DNA from: Chitinophagaceae bacterium
Lineage (GTDB): Bacteria; Bacteroidota; Bacteroidia; Chitinophagales; Chitinophagaceae
Assembly (NCBI GenBank): GCA_019638475.1
Contig: JAHBTR010000009.1
Span: 1 to 48,890 of the forward strand
Length of the DNA: 48,890 bases
Reading direction: 5' to 3'
Below the pieces are notes generated by a model. It was not told the DNA's origin, ran no database searches, and saw only the letters and a program-made list of their open reading frames with translations. The first letter of the stretch is position 1. Every line of letters starts with the position of its first letter. The translations under genes and the position numbers were made by a program. This document shows, one piece after another, positions 1 to 10,366 of the stretch.

Positions 1-3000
1 GCTCCAATAGGTATAATTACCTGCTATATTTTCAGGGATATAGATGGCATAAGTACTACCTAAACTTAGAGAATTAGCCGCTAATAAATCACTAAAAGCA
101 ATAGCACTTGGATATGGATTACCTATGAATACATAGTTACCAATGTCATTATTAGGATATTCAATAGTAAAGCTACCCATATTTTTCTGTAAGTCGCTTA
201 ATGTACCTGTAGCTCTTAGGGTAACAGCACCTGGCACCATAGATGTACCATCTAATAAGCTACAACCTAAGCTTCTATCACCTCTTACATTTACTCTAAA
301 GCCTACACCTGCACCTACATTGGCAGCAGTATTGCTTAGAGCAGTCCATCTGCTACCAGGGTTTTGAGAAGCATCATAAGTATAGATACTTGGAGCATTA
401 GTTGTAGTAGCATCAAAACCATTGCTATTTGTTGTTAGAGTAGGGCAAACAGTACCACCTGTACCTGCACCAGTTATATGTATTTGTTGTTGCCAGCTAT
501 TGGCTACAGATTGTGTAACAGGGCTGCTTAATAATATCCATTTTCTGGCAGCTTTAGCTGGTATGAAACGTTCTTGTATTACATCTCCTACAATTGAGTT
601 GCCACTATTAGTACCTCCATTGGTAACATCTGCTATACGAGCAGTGGCACTTGCAGTTGATTTTAATACCAAAACACCATTTGATGTAAATGTTTTGTTA
701 TTTACGTTGCCAAATGCAAAACTACCACTAACATTTAAAGAGCCACTACCTGATAATTCAGTAGCACCATTGGCTATAACATTGGTAACATTTAATGATG
801 CACCAGATGCTATAGATAGTGTAGTAGCCTCACTAAAGTTAATACTTGCACCCTCTTGTACACCACTTGTAATTGCTGGCATACGCACTGCTGATGATGG
901 TATTACAATGCTGGTAGAGCTTGTTGGAACACCACCACACCAGTTTGCTGGTTCTGTCCATACTGTACTTTCAGAACCATTCCATGCATTGGCAGGGTAA
1001 ACAGCAATTTCCTGATTTTCGGTACTTACACAACTACTTATATTAGTTGCAGAAGCTGTATAAGTAACAGTAGCTGTTGGTAAAGCATATACTGTATCTA
1101 TTAAACCACCTGCATAAGGTGTAGTAGCAGCAGCATCTGTAAATAAGCCTGTGGTTGGTGTCCAAGTTGAACTTACTGCTGCATTACCTTTTACCAATAC
1201 ATTGTCTATAGCCCAACCCCAATACCAACCTGCTGTAATATAAGCAAACTGAATATATACTGTTGGCTCATTAATATAAGCATCCAAGTTAACTGTTTCT
1301 TTAACAAATGCAGAAGGACCTCCAACAGTTACATTAGGAGTTGTATATACAGTATTCCAAGTATTGCCATCTGTAGATATTTTTACATAAGCTCCTGGTC
1401 CTGTTATGTATCTATAATAATGGTAAAACTCTAAATTAAGTGTACCAAAGCCTACAGTGCTAAATGCAGGAGATGTAAGCGTAGTATTGGTAGATGTAGC
1501 ACCACTTCCTTGTGCATCTGAATTTGTATGGTAGAAATGACTTGCGTCATTACTACTGATAGATTGACTACTTAGGGTAGTAGGGCTCGGATATATTGTC
1601 CATGCTGCCGCAGCAGGACCATTTGCACCTCCAGTACTAGTATTAGTTGTTGCCCAGCCTATTGCTCCTGTTTCAAAATCTTCACTAAATACAGTTACAT
1701 TGTCAAAATTTGTGTACATTTTAGAGGCATCTCCACTTTCACAAATACCAGGGCGTGAAGCTGTAATTATTACAGGTGTAGGTTGTGCTACTGTTACTGT
1801 TACAGAATCTATATTAGCACAACCATCAAAACTACCACCACTATTGTCAATAGCATTTACATAATATTTAGTAGTAGATGATGGTGAAACATTATAAGTA
1901 GCACCTACATGATTACCAGGTGTCCAAGTATATGTATATTCACTATGAGCACTTGAAACAGAAAGGTCTGTTGAACTACCAACACAAATTGTTGCATCTA
2001 CAGCAGATGCTGTAATGGCTGGTGGTGTATTGATAGTAGCTGTTACAGGTGTACGGTCTCCAACACAACCACCTACTCCATCAAAAGTAAATTGAGGTCT
2101 TACAGAATAAGTAAGAATATTAGAAGAAGTGTTTCCACATTGTGTAGCTGCAGATGTAGCTGCAGATGTATGTGTTTTAATAGTTGATACATAAGAAGTA
2201 TTATCTACAGAAGCTGTTCTGCTCATTGTAGCACTACTTGAGCCATTACCATGACAAATATCAATGACTATATTACTTACACCATCCCAAACAAATGGAG
2301 TAGTAAAAGTCATCATATTTAATCCCAAAGTAGGCATATAAGAAGATGAAGTAAACACACTGCTAACAGGGTCTGCTGAAAAAGTTGCCATACTAACAGC
2401 ACTTGTATGTCCTATTTTTATATCAAGGTCTATCATTGGCAATGTTCCAACATTGGTAATATTAATACCCAAAGCAGTTATAGGACCACCCACAAGGCCA
2501 GCAGCATTCATCTCTGCAACTGTAATTAAATGTTGTACATGGGTATTTGACCACAAACTATAAAACGGATTAGAGTATGTAGCACTTGTAGTGGCACCAT
2601 CGCCTACCATATAAGTACCTGCTGCTGATGCTTGTGCTGCAACATAAAAAGTATCCGTACTGTTTATAAAAGGAGTAGTAAATGTATTACCCATTCCTAA
2701 AGCTACCCCTCCGGTAGAATCTGCATACCAAGTAATGTCTGATGATGCTGTTGCACTTAAATCTACCGTACCTGGACCACAACGAGAACCTGGTGTAGTA
2801 GTTAATATTTGCGGATTAGTTACAGTTACCGATACTTCAGAAGAGTTATTGGCATTTGCTCCACAAGTAGCTACTAATCTATAATACATTGCTGTATTAG
2901 GAATAGCAGATAATTTGTAGGTAATAGTATCTGCTCCTACTATATCCGTAAAGCCAGTACCCGTTGTTGTGCTTTGTTGCCATTGTACAGAAGTATATCC

Positions 3001-5718
3001 CTCTGCGTCTGTAGTAGATAATGTTGGTGGAACACCAGAAACACAAAGGTCGCTTTGTGTTATAGTTGCAACACCCCCAGCTAAAGCAACTTTTTCTCTT
3101 GTGGTGCTTAATGTATTATTTGCTGGATTAACATCGCCTGTAACTAATGTTTCTATATCAAAAGTATATATACCTGCTACACTCATATCAAGGGTTGAAC
3201 CTGGCGTAGTCATAGTTATATCTTGTGAAGCTCCTGATAATAATGTACCACTATTGACTACTGCACTATAACTTGCTGTTGCGGCTCCTGTTACACTTAC
3301 GTTTACTGTTAATGGTGTACTTGAAAAGTTTATATCTTGCGTTCCATTGTTCTTTACCCTGACTGTTAAGGTTTCAGTATTATAACAACCCCCTTCAGAT
3401 ATTTCTGGATTTAATAAACTTTCTGGCTTAACATCTATCCCTGCTACTGGAGGCATTTCCCAGGCTCCTGGGTCTGGTGTTGCTACACTCCTTGTTGAAT
3501 CTACTATATCTGTAAGAACTCCTAATGGGGTACCCATATCATCTATCTGACTCTCTGTTGGCGTATAATCTCCCGTTGTGGGGTCTATAAAAATAGGGTC
3601 GGTTGATATACTATTTGCATCTTGGTTACTCGCTGTTTGCCAATCACTTAAAGTAGTTCTTGCACTTGTTTGATAGCCTATATGTTGTGCTCCAGAACCT
3701 AAACTGCCCAAATAAAATACATTATTATCACTCACTATGGGTGTAGTTGCTGTACTCTTATATATACAATATTTTACACCACTTCCGCCTCTTGTTATAT
3801 TCACTATATTGTTCTTAAACTCTATACCATTATCAGTAGTTGTTTGATAAAAACCATAAGTAGCTCCTGCTGTTGCTGCTGTATTGTCTAATGATATGGT
3901 ATTATGATATGCCAACATATAAGCACTTCCTGTATTGTATATACCATACACGGTACCATTACCTCCTATACTATATATGGCATTGTTCTCTATTCTATTG
4001 GGGTTTGCAGAGGTACCATCAGTAGCAACATATATTACATAAATGGATGAGGTACTTGTTGTATTGCCATCATACATATTGTGTAGCCTATTCTTTTCTA
4101 CCAAAGCTCCCACGCAGCCTGTTGTCAGATAAATGCCATAATGGGTAGTTAGCGTACTTCTTGTTGGACGACTTATATCATTCTTACTAAGCACTAAGCC
4201 TGACGACTGGTAAGTGGCATATAAACTATAGTTATAAACCTCTTGTATGCTATTGCCTATCACCTTATTGTTATTATTGGCTGTAGTTAGTGTTGAACTT
4301 CCATAGAGATATATTCCATAATAACCACCAATTATCGTATTGCCTTCTATCAAATTGCCATTACCATTATCGCCTGAACTGCCTGTGGCTGTGGCTGAGC
4401 CATTAATTACAATACCTGCATAATTGGTGCTTGTACTAGTTAAATTACCTATATTAATAGTACAATTTCTGATGATATTGCTGTCCGCTTTATTGGTCAA
4501 TACGACTCCCCATGCATAAGTTCCTGCACTTCCATCTATATTTAAACTATCTATGATTATATGGTCGGCTCCATTCAAATGAATACCTGCTCTGGCTGAT
4601 GCATTAGCTGAACTATATTGTATTGTAGCTCCATTACCATTAATAGTTACTGTGTTGGTAGCACTGGCTCCGCCTATTTGGTTAATTACTACTTGCTCTA
4701 CATAGGGTCCACTACCTGGCTCTACATTAAACACTACTGGTCCATTAATACCACAGCCTATATAACTAATAGCATCTGCAAAACTTTCAAAATTGCTGCC
4801 TCCTGTAGGAATAGCATTGTTAATGGTAAAAGTACCTCCAACCAATGTTGGTGTAGTTACTTCTATTGCATCTGAATAAGCCACATCTGTTCCACAAGAT
4901 ACAGAACATCTATACCATGTTGTTGCTGTTTGTGTGGCTGTATAGTTTAGTGTGGTTGCACCTCCTATGTCTGACCATGGTCCACTTGCTGAACTACCTG
5001 ATTGCCATTGATAAGTTAAACCAGATGCTTGTGTTTGTCCACTTAATCCTAAATTAAAAGGTGCATTACTACAAGCATTTGCCGCTGAGCTGGTTGCAGA
5101 ACCTCCTGTTGGCATACCTGAACAAACTGCACCTGGTATATAAGTAACTTGTAAGTTATATTTAAAAGTACTTACTGTACCGTTATCTGTTGGTTCAGAA
5201 TTATCTTTATACCAATATTGAATAGCGTCTGTAACAGATGTATAATAAAATGAAGGAGTAGTGCTGCTACCGCTACCTGTACCACCAAAATTGGTTTCTG
5301 TAAGCACCATAAGATTGTCCCCTGTATAGGTAAACGGTGCGGATAAAATAAATGTTTTCCAGCCCGCTGCAGAAAATGCTTCTGTTCCACTATACACCAA
5401 TGTAGCAGACGCAACCATTGATTGAAAAGTGGCTGCTGGGGTTGGTGTTGGAGATGTGGTGTTTAATAGATAAATTTTAATTGGTAAATTAGCAGAAGAG
5501 GTAAGATTAACCTGCCAACCTAATTCTGTAATAAAATCATTAGGGTTTAATCCTGTTAGGTCTGAAGCAGTGTAAATTACTGCAGAACGTTCATAACCAA
5601 AATATGCTCCAAATGCATAACGATTACTTGAGGTTCCTGTACCAATGGTAATGGTTTGAGACCATACACTACTAATAGTGCATAGCATAATAAGAAAAAA
5701 TAGTAAGAACTTTCTCAT
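1..5718 (-). CDS. Giant secreted multidomain adhesin (T9SS cargo type), 3' end outside window
   Basis: One open frame of 1906 codons runs from an ATG at 5716-5718 to the left edge without a stop, so the protein is incomplete at its C-terminus. Residues 1-21 form a signal peptide (basic start, hydrophobic core, ending VWSQ). In order I see a beta-sandwich region (about 22-180), an Ig-like module (about 190-285, YQWQS), a right-handed parallel beta-helix with repeated N-x-I-x-x-N rungs (about 375-675), a CARDB-like module (about 755-860), further Ig/PKD-like modules (about 900-1300), and a cleaved-adhesin/MAM-like jelly roll (about 1335-1510, SEDFETG). It is rich in Ser, Thr, Gly and Ala. The layout fits a T9SS-exported surface protein; the expected C-terminal sorting domain would lie left of the window. 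Its ligand is unknown. Smaller plus-strand frames here are shadows. Confidence 0.9.
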   Translation of the reverse strand, partial: MRKFLLFFLIMLCTISSVWSQTITIGTGTSSNRYAFGAYFGYERSAVIYTASDLTGLNPNDFITELGWQVNLTSSANLPIKIYLLNTTSPTPTPAATFQSMVASATLVYSGTEAFSAAGWKTFILSAPFTYTGDNLMVLTETNFGGTGSGSSTTPSFYYTSVTDAIQYWYKDNSEPTDNGTVSTFKYNLQVTYIPGAVCSGMPTGGSATSSAANACSNAPFNLGLSGQTQASGLTYQWQSGSSASGPWSDIGGATTLNYTATQTATTWYRCSVSCGTDVAYSDAIEVTTPTLVGGTFTINNAIPTGGSNFESFADAISYIGCGINGPVVFNVEPGSGPYVEQVVINQIGGASATNTVTINGNGATIQYSSANASARAGIHLNGADHIIIDSLNIDGSAGTYAWGVVLTNKADSNIIRNCTINIGNLTSTSTNYAGIVINGSATATGSSGDNGNGNLIEGNTIIGGYYGIYLYGSSTLTTANNNNKVIGNSIQEVYNYSLYATYQSSGLVLSKNDISRPTRSTLTTHYGIYLTTGCVGALVEKNRLHNMYDGNTTSTSSIYVIYVATDGTSANPNRIENNAIYSIGGNGTVYGIYNTGSAYMLAYHNTISLDNTAATAGATYGFYQTTTDNGIEFKNNIVNITRGGSGVKYCIYKSTATTPIVSDNNVFYLGSLGSGAQHIGYQTSARTTLSDWQTASNQDANSISTDPIFIDPTTGDYTPTESQIDDMGTPLGVLTDIVDSTRSVATPDPGAWEMPPVAGIDVKPESLLNPEISEGGCYNTETLTVRVKNNGTQDINFSSTPLTVNVSVTGAATASYSAVVNSGTLLSGASQDITMTTPGSTLDMSVAGIYTFDIETLVTGDVNPANNTLSTTREKVALAGGVATITQSDLCVSGVPPTLSTTDAEGYTSVQWQQSTTTGTGFTDIVGADTITYKLSAIPNTAMYYRLVATCGANANNSSEVSVTVTNPQILTTTPGSRCGPGTVDLSATASSDITWYADSTGGVALGMGNTFTTPFINSTDTFYVAAQASAAGTYMVGDGATTSATYSNPFYSLWSNTHVQHLITVAEMNAAGLVGGPITALGINITNVGTLPMIDLDIKIGHTSAVSMATFSADPVSSVFTSSSYMPTLGLNMMTFTTPFVWDGVSNIVIDICHGNGSSSATMSRTASVDNTSYVSTIKTHTSAATSAATQCGNTSSNILTYSVRPQFTFDGVGGCVGDRTPVTATINTPPAITASAVDATICVGSSTDLSVSSAHSEYTYTWTPGNHVGATYNVSPSSTTKYYVNAIDNSGGSFDGCANIDSVTVTVAQPTPVIITASRPGICESGDASKMYTNFDNVTVFSEDFETGAIGWATTNTSTGGANGPAAAAWTIYPSPTTLSSQSISSNDASHFYHTNSDAQGSGATSTNTTLTSPAFSTVGFGTLNLEFYHYYRYITGPGAYVKISTDGNTWNTVYTTPNVTVGGPSAFVKETVNLDAYINEPTVYIQFAYITAGWYWGWAIDNVLVKGNAAVSSTWTPTTGLFTDAAATTPYAGGLIDTVYALPTATVTYTASATNISSCVSTENQEIAVYPANAWNGSESTVWTEPANWCGGVPTSSTSIVIPSSAVRMPAITSGVQEGASINFSEATTLSIASGASLNVTNVIANGATELSGSGSLNVSGSFAFGNVNNKTFTSNGVLVLKSTASATARIADVTNGGTNSGNSIVGDVIQERFIPAKAARKWILLSSPVTQSVANSWQQQIHITGAGTGGTVCPTLTTNSNGFDATTTNAPSIYTYDASQNPGSRWTALSNTAANVGAGVGFRVNVRGDRSLGCSLLDGTSMVPGAVTLRATGTLSDLQKNMGSFTIEYPNNDIGNYVFIGNPYPSAIAFSDLLAANSLSLGSTYAIYIPENIAGNYTYWS

Positions 5719-5849
5719 AATAATAAGTTTTAGGGCATAAATGTAAGAGAGTTTTTTCTTTTTTAAAAAAATCTTTTAAAATAAAAATAAACCGCTATTA
5801 TTGAATGTATTAACTATGTCAATATTAACTTTACCAAAATATTGTTTTA

Positions 5850-6077
5850 ATGAAAAAACTTAGTGAGTTGGGTATTGGACAAAAAGCTATTATTAACTCC
5901 TTTGAACAAAATGAGTTATATATAAAATTAATGGAAATGGGCTGTGTACCTGGCGAAGTAGTAAAAGTAGAACAAGTAGCTCCTCTGGGCGACCCTATTT
6001 CAATAAATGTAGCTGGCTATTCTTTGAGCCTGAGATTAAGTGAAGCAGAAGAAATTTTTGTAGAAGAAATAGATTGA
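5850..6077 (+). CDS. feoA: FeoA, ferrous iron transport accessory protein
   Basis: This 75-residue SH3-like protein matches the FeoA pattern: MEMGCVPGE near residue 31, APLGDPI near residue 46, and LRLSEAEEIFV at the end. FeoA is a cytoplasmic partner of the Fe(II) transporter FeoB and is thought to modulate its activity. In many bacteria feoB follows directly; here the next gene is nadD, so FeoB must be encoded elsewhere if present. A TAACTTTA stretch upstream (near 5826) resembles a weak Bacteroidota -7 box. The family call is secure; the partner is inferred. Confidence 0.9.
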   Translation: MKKLSELGIGQKAIINSFEQNELYIKLMEMGCVPGEVVKVEQVAPLGDPISINVAGYSLSLRLSEAEEIFVEEID

Positions 6078-6158
6078 GAGTTATGAGTTGTTTGAGTTGT
6101 TTTGAATTTCGGATTTTAGTATTTAAACTGTCAATAATCTATTTATAAAACTTTGGGA

Positions 6159-6728
6159 ATGAATATTGGTTTATACTTTGGTTCTTTTAATCCTATTCAT
6201 ATAGGTCATTTATTAATAGCAAGCTATGTTGCTGACAGTAATATTGTAGATAAGGTTTGGTTTGTTGTTTCTCCTCAAAATCCTTTAAAACCATCGCATA
6301 GTTTATTGAACGAATATGATAGGCTGAACTTGGTAAATCTTGCTATTGAAAATGACAATAGATTTAAGGCAGTTGATATAGAATTTAGACTACCAAAACC
6401 TTCTTATACTATTGATACTTTGGAATATCTTACAGAAAAATATCCTTCGTATCATTTTTATATTATTATTGGTGGAGATAGTTATTTGAATTTGCCTAAG
6501 TGGAAGAATTATGATATTCTTTCTACCAGATACCATTTTATTATTTACAACAGACCCAATATTCATTTTCCTTTTCCTGAGCAACCTAATTTTCATGTAT
6601 TAGATGCTCCTTTGCTTCAAATATCTTCTACAGAAATAAGGCAGAGAATTAAAGATAAAAAAAGTATTATGTATATGATGCCTGAAAATGTAAGAATAGA
6701 AATGGAAAGAAATGGCTATTATAAGTAG
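6159..6728 (+). CDS. nadD: Nicotinate-nucleotide adenylyltransferase NadD
   Basis: NadD transfers AMP from ATP to nicotinate mononucleotide to make deamido-NAD in the cytoplasm. The nucleotidyltransferase signature GSFNPIHIGH lies at residues 7-16 and the second signature ISSTEIRQRI near the C-terminus. I chose the ATG at 6159 (189 residues) rather than the in-frame TTG two codons upstream, because the conserved first strand starts immediately after it. Length is normal for the family. It follows feoA with a gap of about 80 bp. The other NAD-pathway gene in the window, nadA, is on the opposite strand about 2 kb away. Confidence 0.93.
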   Translation: MNIGLYFGSFNPIHIGHLLIASYVADSNIVDKVWFVVSPQNPLKPSHSLLNEYDRLNLVNLAIENDNRFKAVDIEFRLPKPSYTIDTLEYLTEKYPSYHFYIIIGGDSYLNLPKWKNYDILSTRYHFIIYNRPNIHFPFPEQPNFHVLDAPLLQISSTEIRQRIKDKKSIMYMMPENVRIEMERNGYYK

Positions 6729-6805
6729 AATGATTAATTATAAATGGTGAATGGTTAATGGTAAATGATAAATTATTAGCCATTAGCTATGAACTGTTGG
6801 CAGTA

Positions 6806-7888
6806 TTACAAATAAGCATCTCCTTTATTTCTTTTTACCTCTGCTACATATTCTTTTATTTCTTGTTCTTTATCTTTTTTGCAAATAAGTAAAACATCTT
6901 TGGTATCTACAATTATGCAATCATCTAAACCTTGCAACACAACCAATTTTTCTGGTGGTGTGCTTACCATACATTTTGTAGCATCAATAACTATTGTATT
7001 ATCTCCTGCTACTGCATTGCCCAAATAATCTTTTTCCATATTTTCATAAGCACTATTCCATGTGCCTAAATCACTCCATCCAAATGATGAAGGTAAAATA
7101 TACACATTATCTGCTTTTTCCATTATGGCAAAATCTATAGATATATTGGTGCATAAAGGATAAATTCTGTTAATAGCATTTTTTTCATTGGCAGTATTAA
7201 AGTTTTGTTTTTCATTATCAAATAGCTCAAACATTTCTGGTTGAAATAGTTCAAATGCTTTGATAACATTTTTTACTTGCCAAACAAATATGCCTGCATT
7301 CCACAAAAAATCGCCACTGGCTAAAAATGTTTTTGCTAATTCTAAGTTGGGTTTTTCTGTAAATGTTTTTACTTTATAAATACCTTCTGCTACACTCATT
7401 GCTTCATGTTGTATATAACCATAACCAGTATTGGGATAAGTGGGTGTAATGCCCAATGTTACCAAAGCTCTTACATGCGATACAAATTCTAAAGATTTTA
7501 AACAACTTTCTTTAAAAGCCTCTGTGTCTAATATAATATGGTCGCTTGGTGCCACTAATAATGCAGATTCGGGGTCTTTTTGTAAAAGTTTAAAAGAAAT
7601 ATATGCTATACAAGGAGCAGTATTTTTTCTGCTGGGTTCTGTAAGTACATTATTGGTATTTATTTGAGGTAATTGTTCTGCTACAATAGTTGCATAGTCT
7701 TCTGAGGTAACAATAAAAATATTTTCTTCTGGTATAAAAGCTGCAAACCTTTCATAAGTCCATTGAATTAATGATTTACCTGTATGTAAAATATCTAAAA
7801 ATTGTTTGGGTTTAGCAGTACGACTTTTGGGCCAAAATCTACTACCAATACCACCAGCCATTATAGCCACATAATAATGTTTGTTCAT
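6806..7888 (-). CDS. manC: Mannose-1-phosphate guanylyltransferase
   Basis: The enzyme makes GDP-mannose from mannose-1-phosphate and GTP, supplying polysaccharide, glycoprotein and GDP-fucose synthesis. The nucleotidyltransferase signature AGGIGSRFWP spans residues 11-20, followed by KPKQFLD, with FTEKP mid-protein and FGWSDLGTW towards the C-terminus. At 360 residues it is the short, single-domain form without the C-terminal cupin isomerase of bifunctional enzymes. It lies 35 bp downstream of kdsD on the same strand, so the two probably share a transcript. Both feed envelope sugar synthesis. Confidence 0.92.
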   Translation of the reverse strand: MNKHYYVAIMAGGIGSRFWPKSRTAKPKQFLDILHTGKSLIQWTYERFAAFIPEENIFIVTSEDYATIVAEQLPQINTNNVLTEPSRKNTAPCIAYISFKLLQKDPESALLVAPSDHIILDTEAFKESCLKSLEFVSHVRALVTLGITPTYPNTGYGYIQHEAMSVAEGIYKVKTFTEKPNLELAKTFLASGDFLWNAGIFVWQVKNVIKAFELFQPEMFELFDNEKQNFNTANEKNAINRIYPLCTNISIDFAIMEKADNVYILPSSFGWSDLGTWNSAYENMEKDYLGNAVAGDNTIVIDATKCMVSTPPEKLVVLQGLDDCIIVDTKDVLLICKKDKEQEIKEYVAEVKRNKGDAYL

Positions 7889-7923
7889 ATAGCATTCAAT
7901 TCTGCGTGCAAAGAAAGTACTTT

Positions 7924-8892
7924 TTAAACAATACCTTCCTTTATCAAGTCATGGATATGTAAAACTCCAAGATATTGGTTATTTTCTGTTACTAAAATAT
8001 GGGAAATATTGTGTTTTCTTAAAATTTCCATGGCTTGTACAGCCATAGTATCTGGACTAATGGTTTTAGGGTTTTTAGAAGAAATATCTTTTGCAGTAAG
8101 TTGAATAATGTTTTCATTTTTTTCTAACATTCTTCTTAAATCGCCATCAGTAATAATTCCTGTTAATTCATTTTTATTATTCATTACAGCTGTAACGCCT
8201 AATCTTTTTTTAGTAATTTCTATAATAATTTCTTTTAACTCTGCACTTTCATTTACTTGTGGTTTTTCATTGTTTTTATACAAATCTTCTACTCTTAAAT
8301 ACAATCTTTTGCCTAAATTTCCTCCTGGGTGATATTTTGCAAAATCTTTTCCTGTAAAGCCTTTCAATTCTATCAAAGCCACAGCTAAAGCATCTCCCAT
8401 TACCATTTGTGCTGTGGTACTGCTTGTTGGTGCAAGGTTATTTGGACATGCTTCTTTACTTACTGTTGTGTTTAAAATAATATTACTTTCTACAGCTAAA
8501 TAGCTTTGTATATTTCCTACAATAGAAATTAATATGTTGCCAAAATTTTTAATTAATGGCACAAGTACTTTTATTTCTGGGCTTTCTCCACTTTTACTTA
8601 TAATAATAACAATATCATTTTTTTGCACCATTCCTAAATCGCCATGAATAGCATCTGCAGCGTGCATAAATAAAGAAGGTGTTCCTGTAGAATTAAAAGT
8701 AGCAGCTATTTTTTGAGCTATAATAGCACTTTTACCAACACCTGTTACTACTACTCTTCCTTTGGTTTCATGAATAATAGTTACTGCTTTTTCAAAATCT
8801 TTATTAATGAAATTTTTTAAACCAATAACAGACGCTGCTTCTAACTCTATTGTATGTAAAGCTGCTTGTACAATACTGCTGTTTGTATTCAT
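7924..8892 (-). CDS. kdsD: KpsF/GutQ-family arabinose-5-phosphate isomerase
   Basis: It interconverts ribulose-5-phosphate and arabinose-5-phosphate, the first committed step towards KDO for lipopolysaccharide. An N-terminal SIS domain (about residues 40-180) contains GVGKSAI at 51-57 and SKSGESPE at 99-106. Two CBS repeats follow (about 205-320), ending in VLHIHDLIKEG. Length (322) and architecture match the family. The ATG at 8892 is supported by a -7 promoter box only four bases upstream. KdsB, which activates KDO, is encoded separately at 35984-36700. Confidence 0.92.
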   Translation of the reverse strand: MNTNSSIVQAALHTIELEAASVIGLKNFINKDFEKAVTIIHETKGRVVVTGVGKSAIIAQKIAATFNSTGTPSLFMHAADAIHGDLGMVQKNDIVIIISKSGESPEIKVLVPLIKNFGNILISIVGNIQSYLAVESNIILNTTVSKEACPNNLAPTSSTTAQMVMGDALAVALIELKGFTGKDFAKYHPGGNLGKRLYLRVEDLYKNNEKPQVNESAELKEIIIEITKKRLGVTAVMNNKNELTGIITDGDLRRMLEKNENIIQLTAKDISSKNPKTISPDTMAVQAMEILRKHNISHILVTENNQYLGVLHIHDLIKEGIV

Positions 8893-8896
8893 TTGT

Positions 8897-8904
8897 CAAA
8901 GGTA
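8897..8904 (-). promoter_or_regulatory. -7 promoter element of kdsD (TACCTTTG)
   Basis: On the minus strand TACCTTTG matches the Bacteroidota -7 consensus TAnnTTTG exactly and stands four bases (ACAA) before the kdsD ATG. Transcription should therefore start at or next to the start codon, giving a leaderless message. No clear -33 TTTG was found at the usual distance. Confidence 0.6.
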
Positions 8905-8961
8905 AAGTATAGCAATTAAAAGAAAACTTAGAAAATTAATATAAAAAAATTTATGGCTTAC

Positions 8962-9969
8962 TTATTTTATTAATCCTGTGGCTTTACTAATTTCCATCAT
9001 TCTTTCTATTGGTTTTAATGCAGCTAAACGTAAGTCTTCTTCTATGGTTATTTCTGGCAATTCATATTCCATACAAGTATATAGCTTTTCTAAAGTATTT
9101 AATTTCATATAAGGACAATCGTTACAAGCACAAGCATTATTAGGTGGTGCAGGAATAAAAGTTTTATCGGGAGAAATTTGTTGCATTTTATGTAAAATAC
9201 CCGTTTCGGTAGCAACAATAAATTCTGTTGCTTCATTTTGTTCTGTATATTTTAAAAGTTGAGATGTACTACCAATAAAATCAGCAATTTCTAAAACTGC
9301 TTCTTCACATTCTGGATGTGCTATAAATTGTGCTTTTGGATGACGAATTTTTAGTTTGGTTATTTTTTCTAAGCTAAAAATTTCATGTACTTGACAAGAG
9401 CCATTCCACAAAACCATGTCTCTACCTGTTTTCTTCATTAAAAAAGCCCCTAAATTTCTATCTGGTGCAAAAATGATTGGTTGTTCTTTTGGAATACTTT
9501 CAATAATTTTTTCTGCATTAGAAGAAGTACAGATATAATCACTCAAAGCTTTTATTTCTGCACTACAATTTATATAAGTTACTACTACATGGTTAGGATA
9601 TTTGGCTTTAAATGCTTTAAACAATTTTTCTGGTGCACTATCTGCTAATGAACAACCTGCATTCAAATCGGGCAATAAAACTTTTTTGGTAGGGTTTAAA
9701 ATTTTTGCTGTTTCTGCCATAAAATGAACCCCTGCAAAAACTATTATATCTGCATCTGTTTTGGCAGCTTGTTGTGCCAATCCTAAACTATCGCCTATAT
9801 AATCTGCCACATCTTGTATATCTGGCTCTTGATAATAATGGGCTAATAAAACAATATTTTTTTCTTTCTTTAATTTTTCTATTTCTGCAAATAAATCTAA
9901 AGTTGGAGAAACTTCAATATCTAAAAAACCTTTTTCTTTTAATTCTTTTTTTGCTATGTTAATATCCAT
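8962..9969 (-). CDS. nadA: Quinolinate synthase NadA
   Basis: NadA condenses iminoaspartate with dihydroxyacetone phosphate to quinolinate using a [4Fe-4S] cluster, in de novo NAD synthesis. [21 protein letters not shown] (residues 41-61) is the typical N-terminal signature. Likely cluster cysteines are C106 (NAGCSLAD), C192 (GSCQVHE) and one of the C-terminal group C280/C282/C285 (ending NDCPYM). Its 335 residues cover the three repeated domains. No nadB or nadC is nearby. It lies 69 bp upstream of kdsD on the same strand, but kdsD has its own promoter. Confidence 0.95.
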   Translation of the reverse strand: MDINIAKKELKEKGFLDIEVSPTLDLFAEIEKLKKEKNIVLLAHYYQEPDIQDVADYIGDSLGLAQQAAKTDADIIVFAGVHFMAETAKILNPTKKVLLPDLNAGCSLADSAPEKLFKAFKAKYPNHVVVTYINCSAEIKALSDYICTSSNAEKIIESIPKEQPIIFAPDRNLGAFLMKKTGRDMVLWNGSCQVHEIFSLEKITKLKIRHPKAQFIAHPECEEAVLEIADFIGSTSQLLKYTEQNEATEFIVATETGILHKMQQISPDKTFIPAPPNNACACNDCPYMKLNTLEKLYTCMEYELPEITIEEDLRLAALKPIERMMEISKATGLIK

Positions 9970-10366
9970 TGTAATAGTATTTAATAATATTTATTTATAA
10001 AAAACAATATTACTATTATGAGTGTTGATAGTGGGATAAGTTATTTATTAACAAGTGGCAAAGTTAATTAACTATACTATTATACACCATAACTGACAAA
10101 TAATTAACAATATAAAAATCAGGCTAATTCTATATTATCAGCTTATTTTCACAATAGTTAATAACTGTTATACTTTATTACACATTTTTAAACTAACCAA
10201 TTATGCACTGTTAAATAAGATGAAGTAAAAAGTGAAAACTTTCAATAGTATTTTTATTTTTTTACATACGAGTATTAGTTATTCTTTTTCTTTCAACAAT
10301 TTTTTTTTGCATTTTTTAAATTATTCACTTCATTTTATGGTTATTAACAATAGGTATGTTGAAATA
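9970..10366. other. AT-rich intergenic region, no gene seen
   Basis: About 400 bases between nadA and the broken T9SS gene. It is extremely AT-rich, with poly-T runs around 10255-10320. A plus-strand frame at 10232-10426 is low-complexity (Phe, Ser, Ile, Tyr) and overlaps the end of the T9SS gene, so I do not accept it. The promoter of nadA should lie near 9970-10100, but I see no exact TAnnTTTG close to the start. Confidence 0.6.

Noticed and set aside
143..5057. Plus-strand open frames at 143-367, 422-1000, 2969-3271, 4618-4875 and 4866-5057
   Set aside because: They lie antisense to the continuous 1906-codon adhesin frame, whose modules and signal peptide are recognisable.
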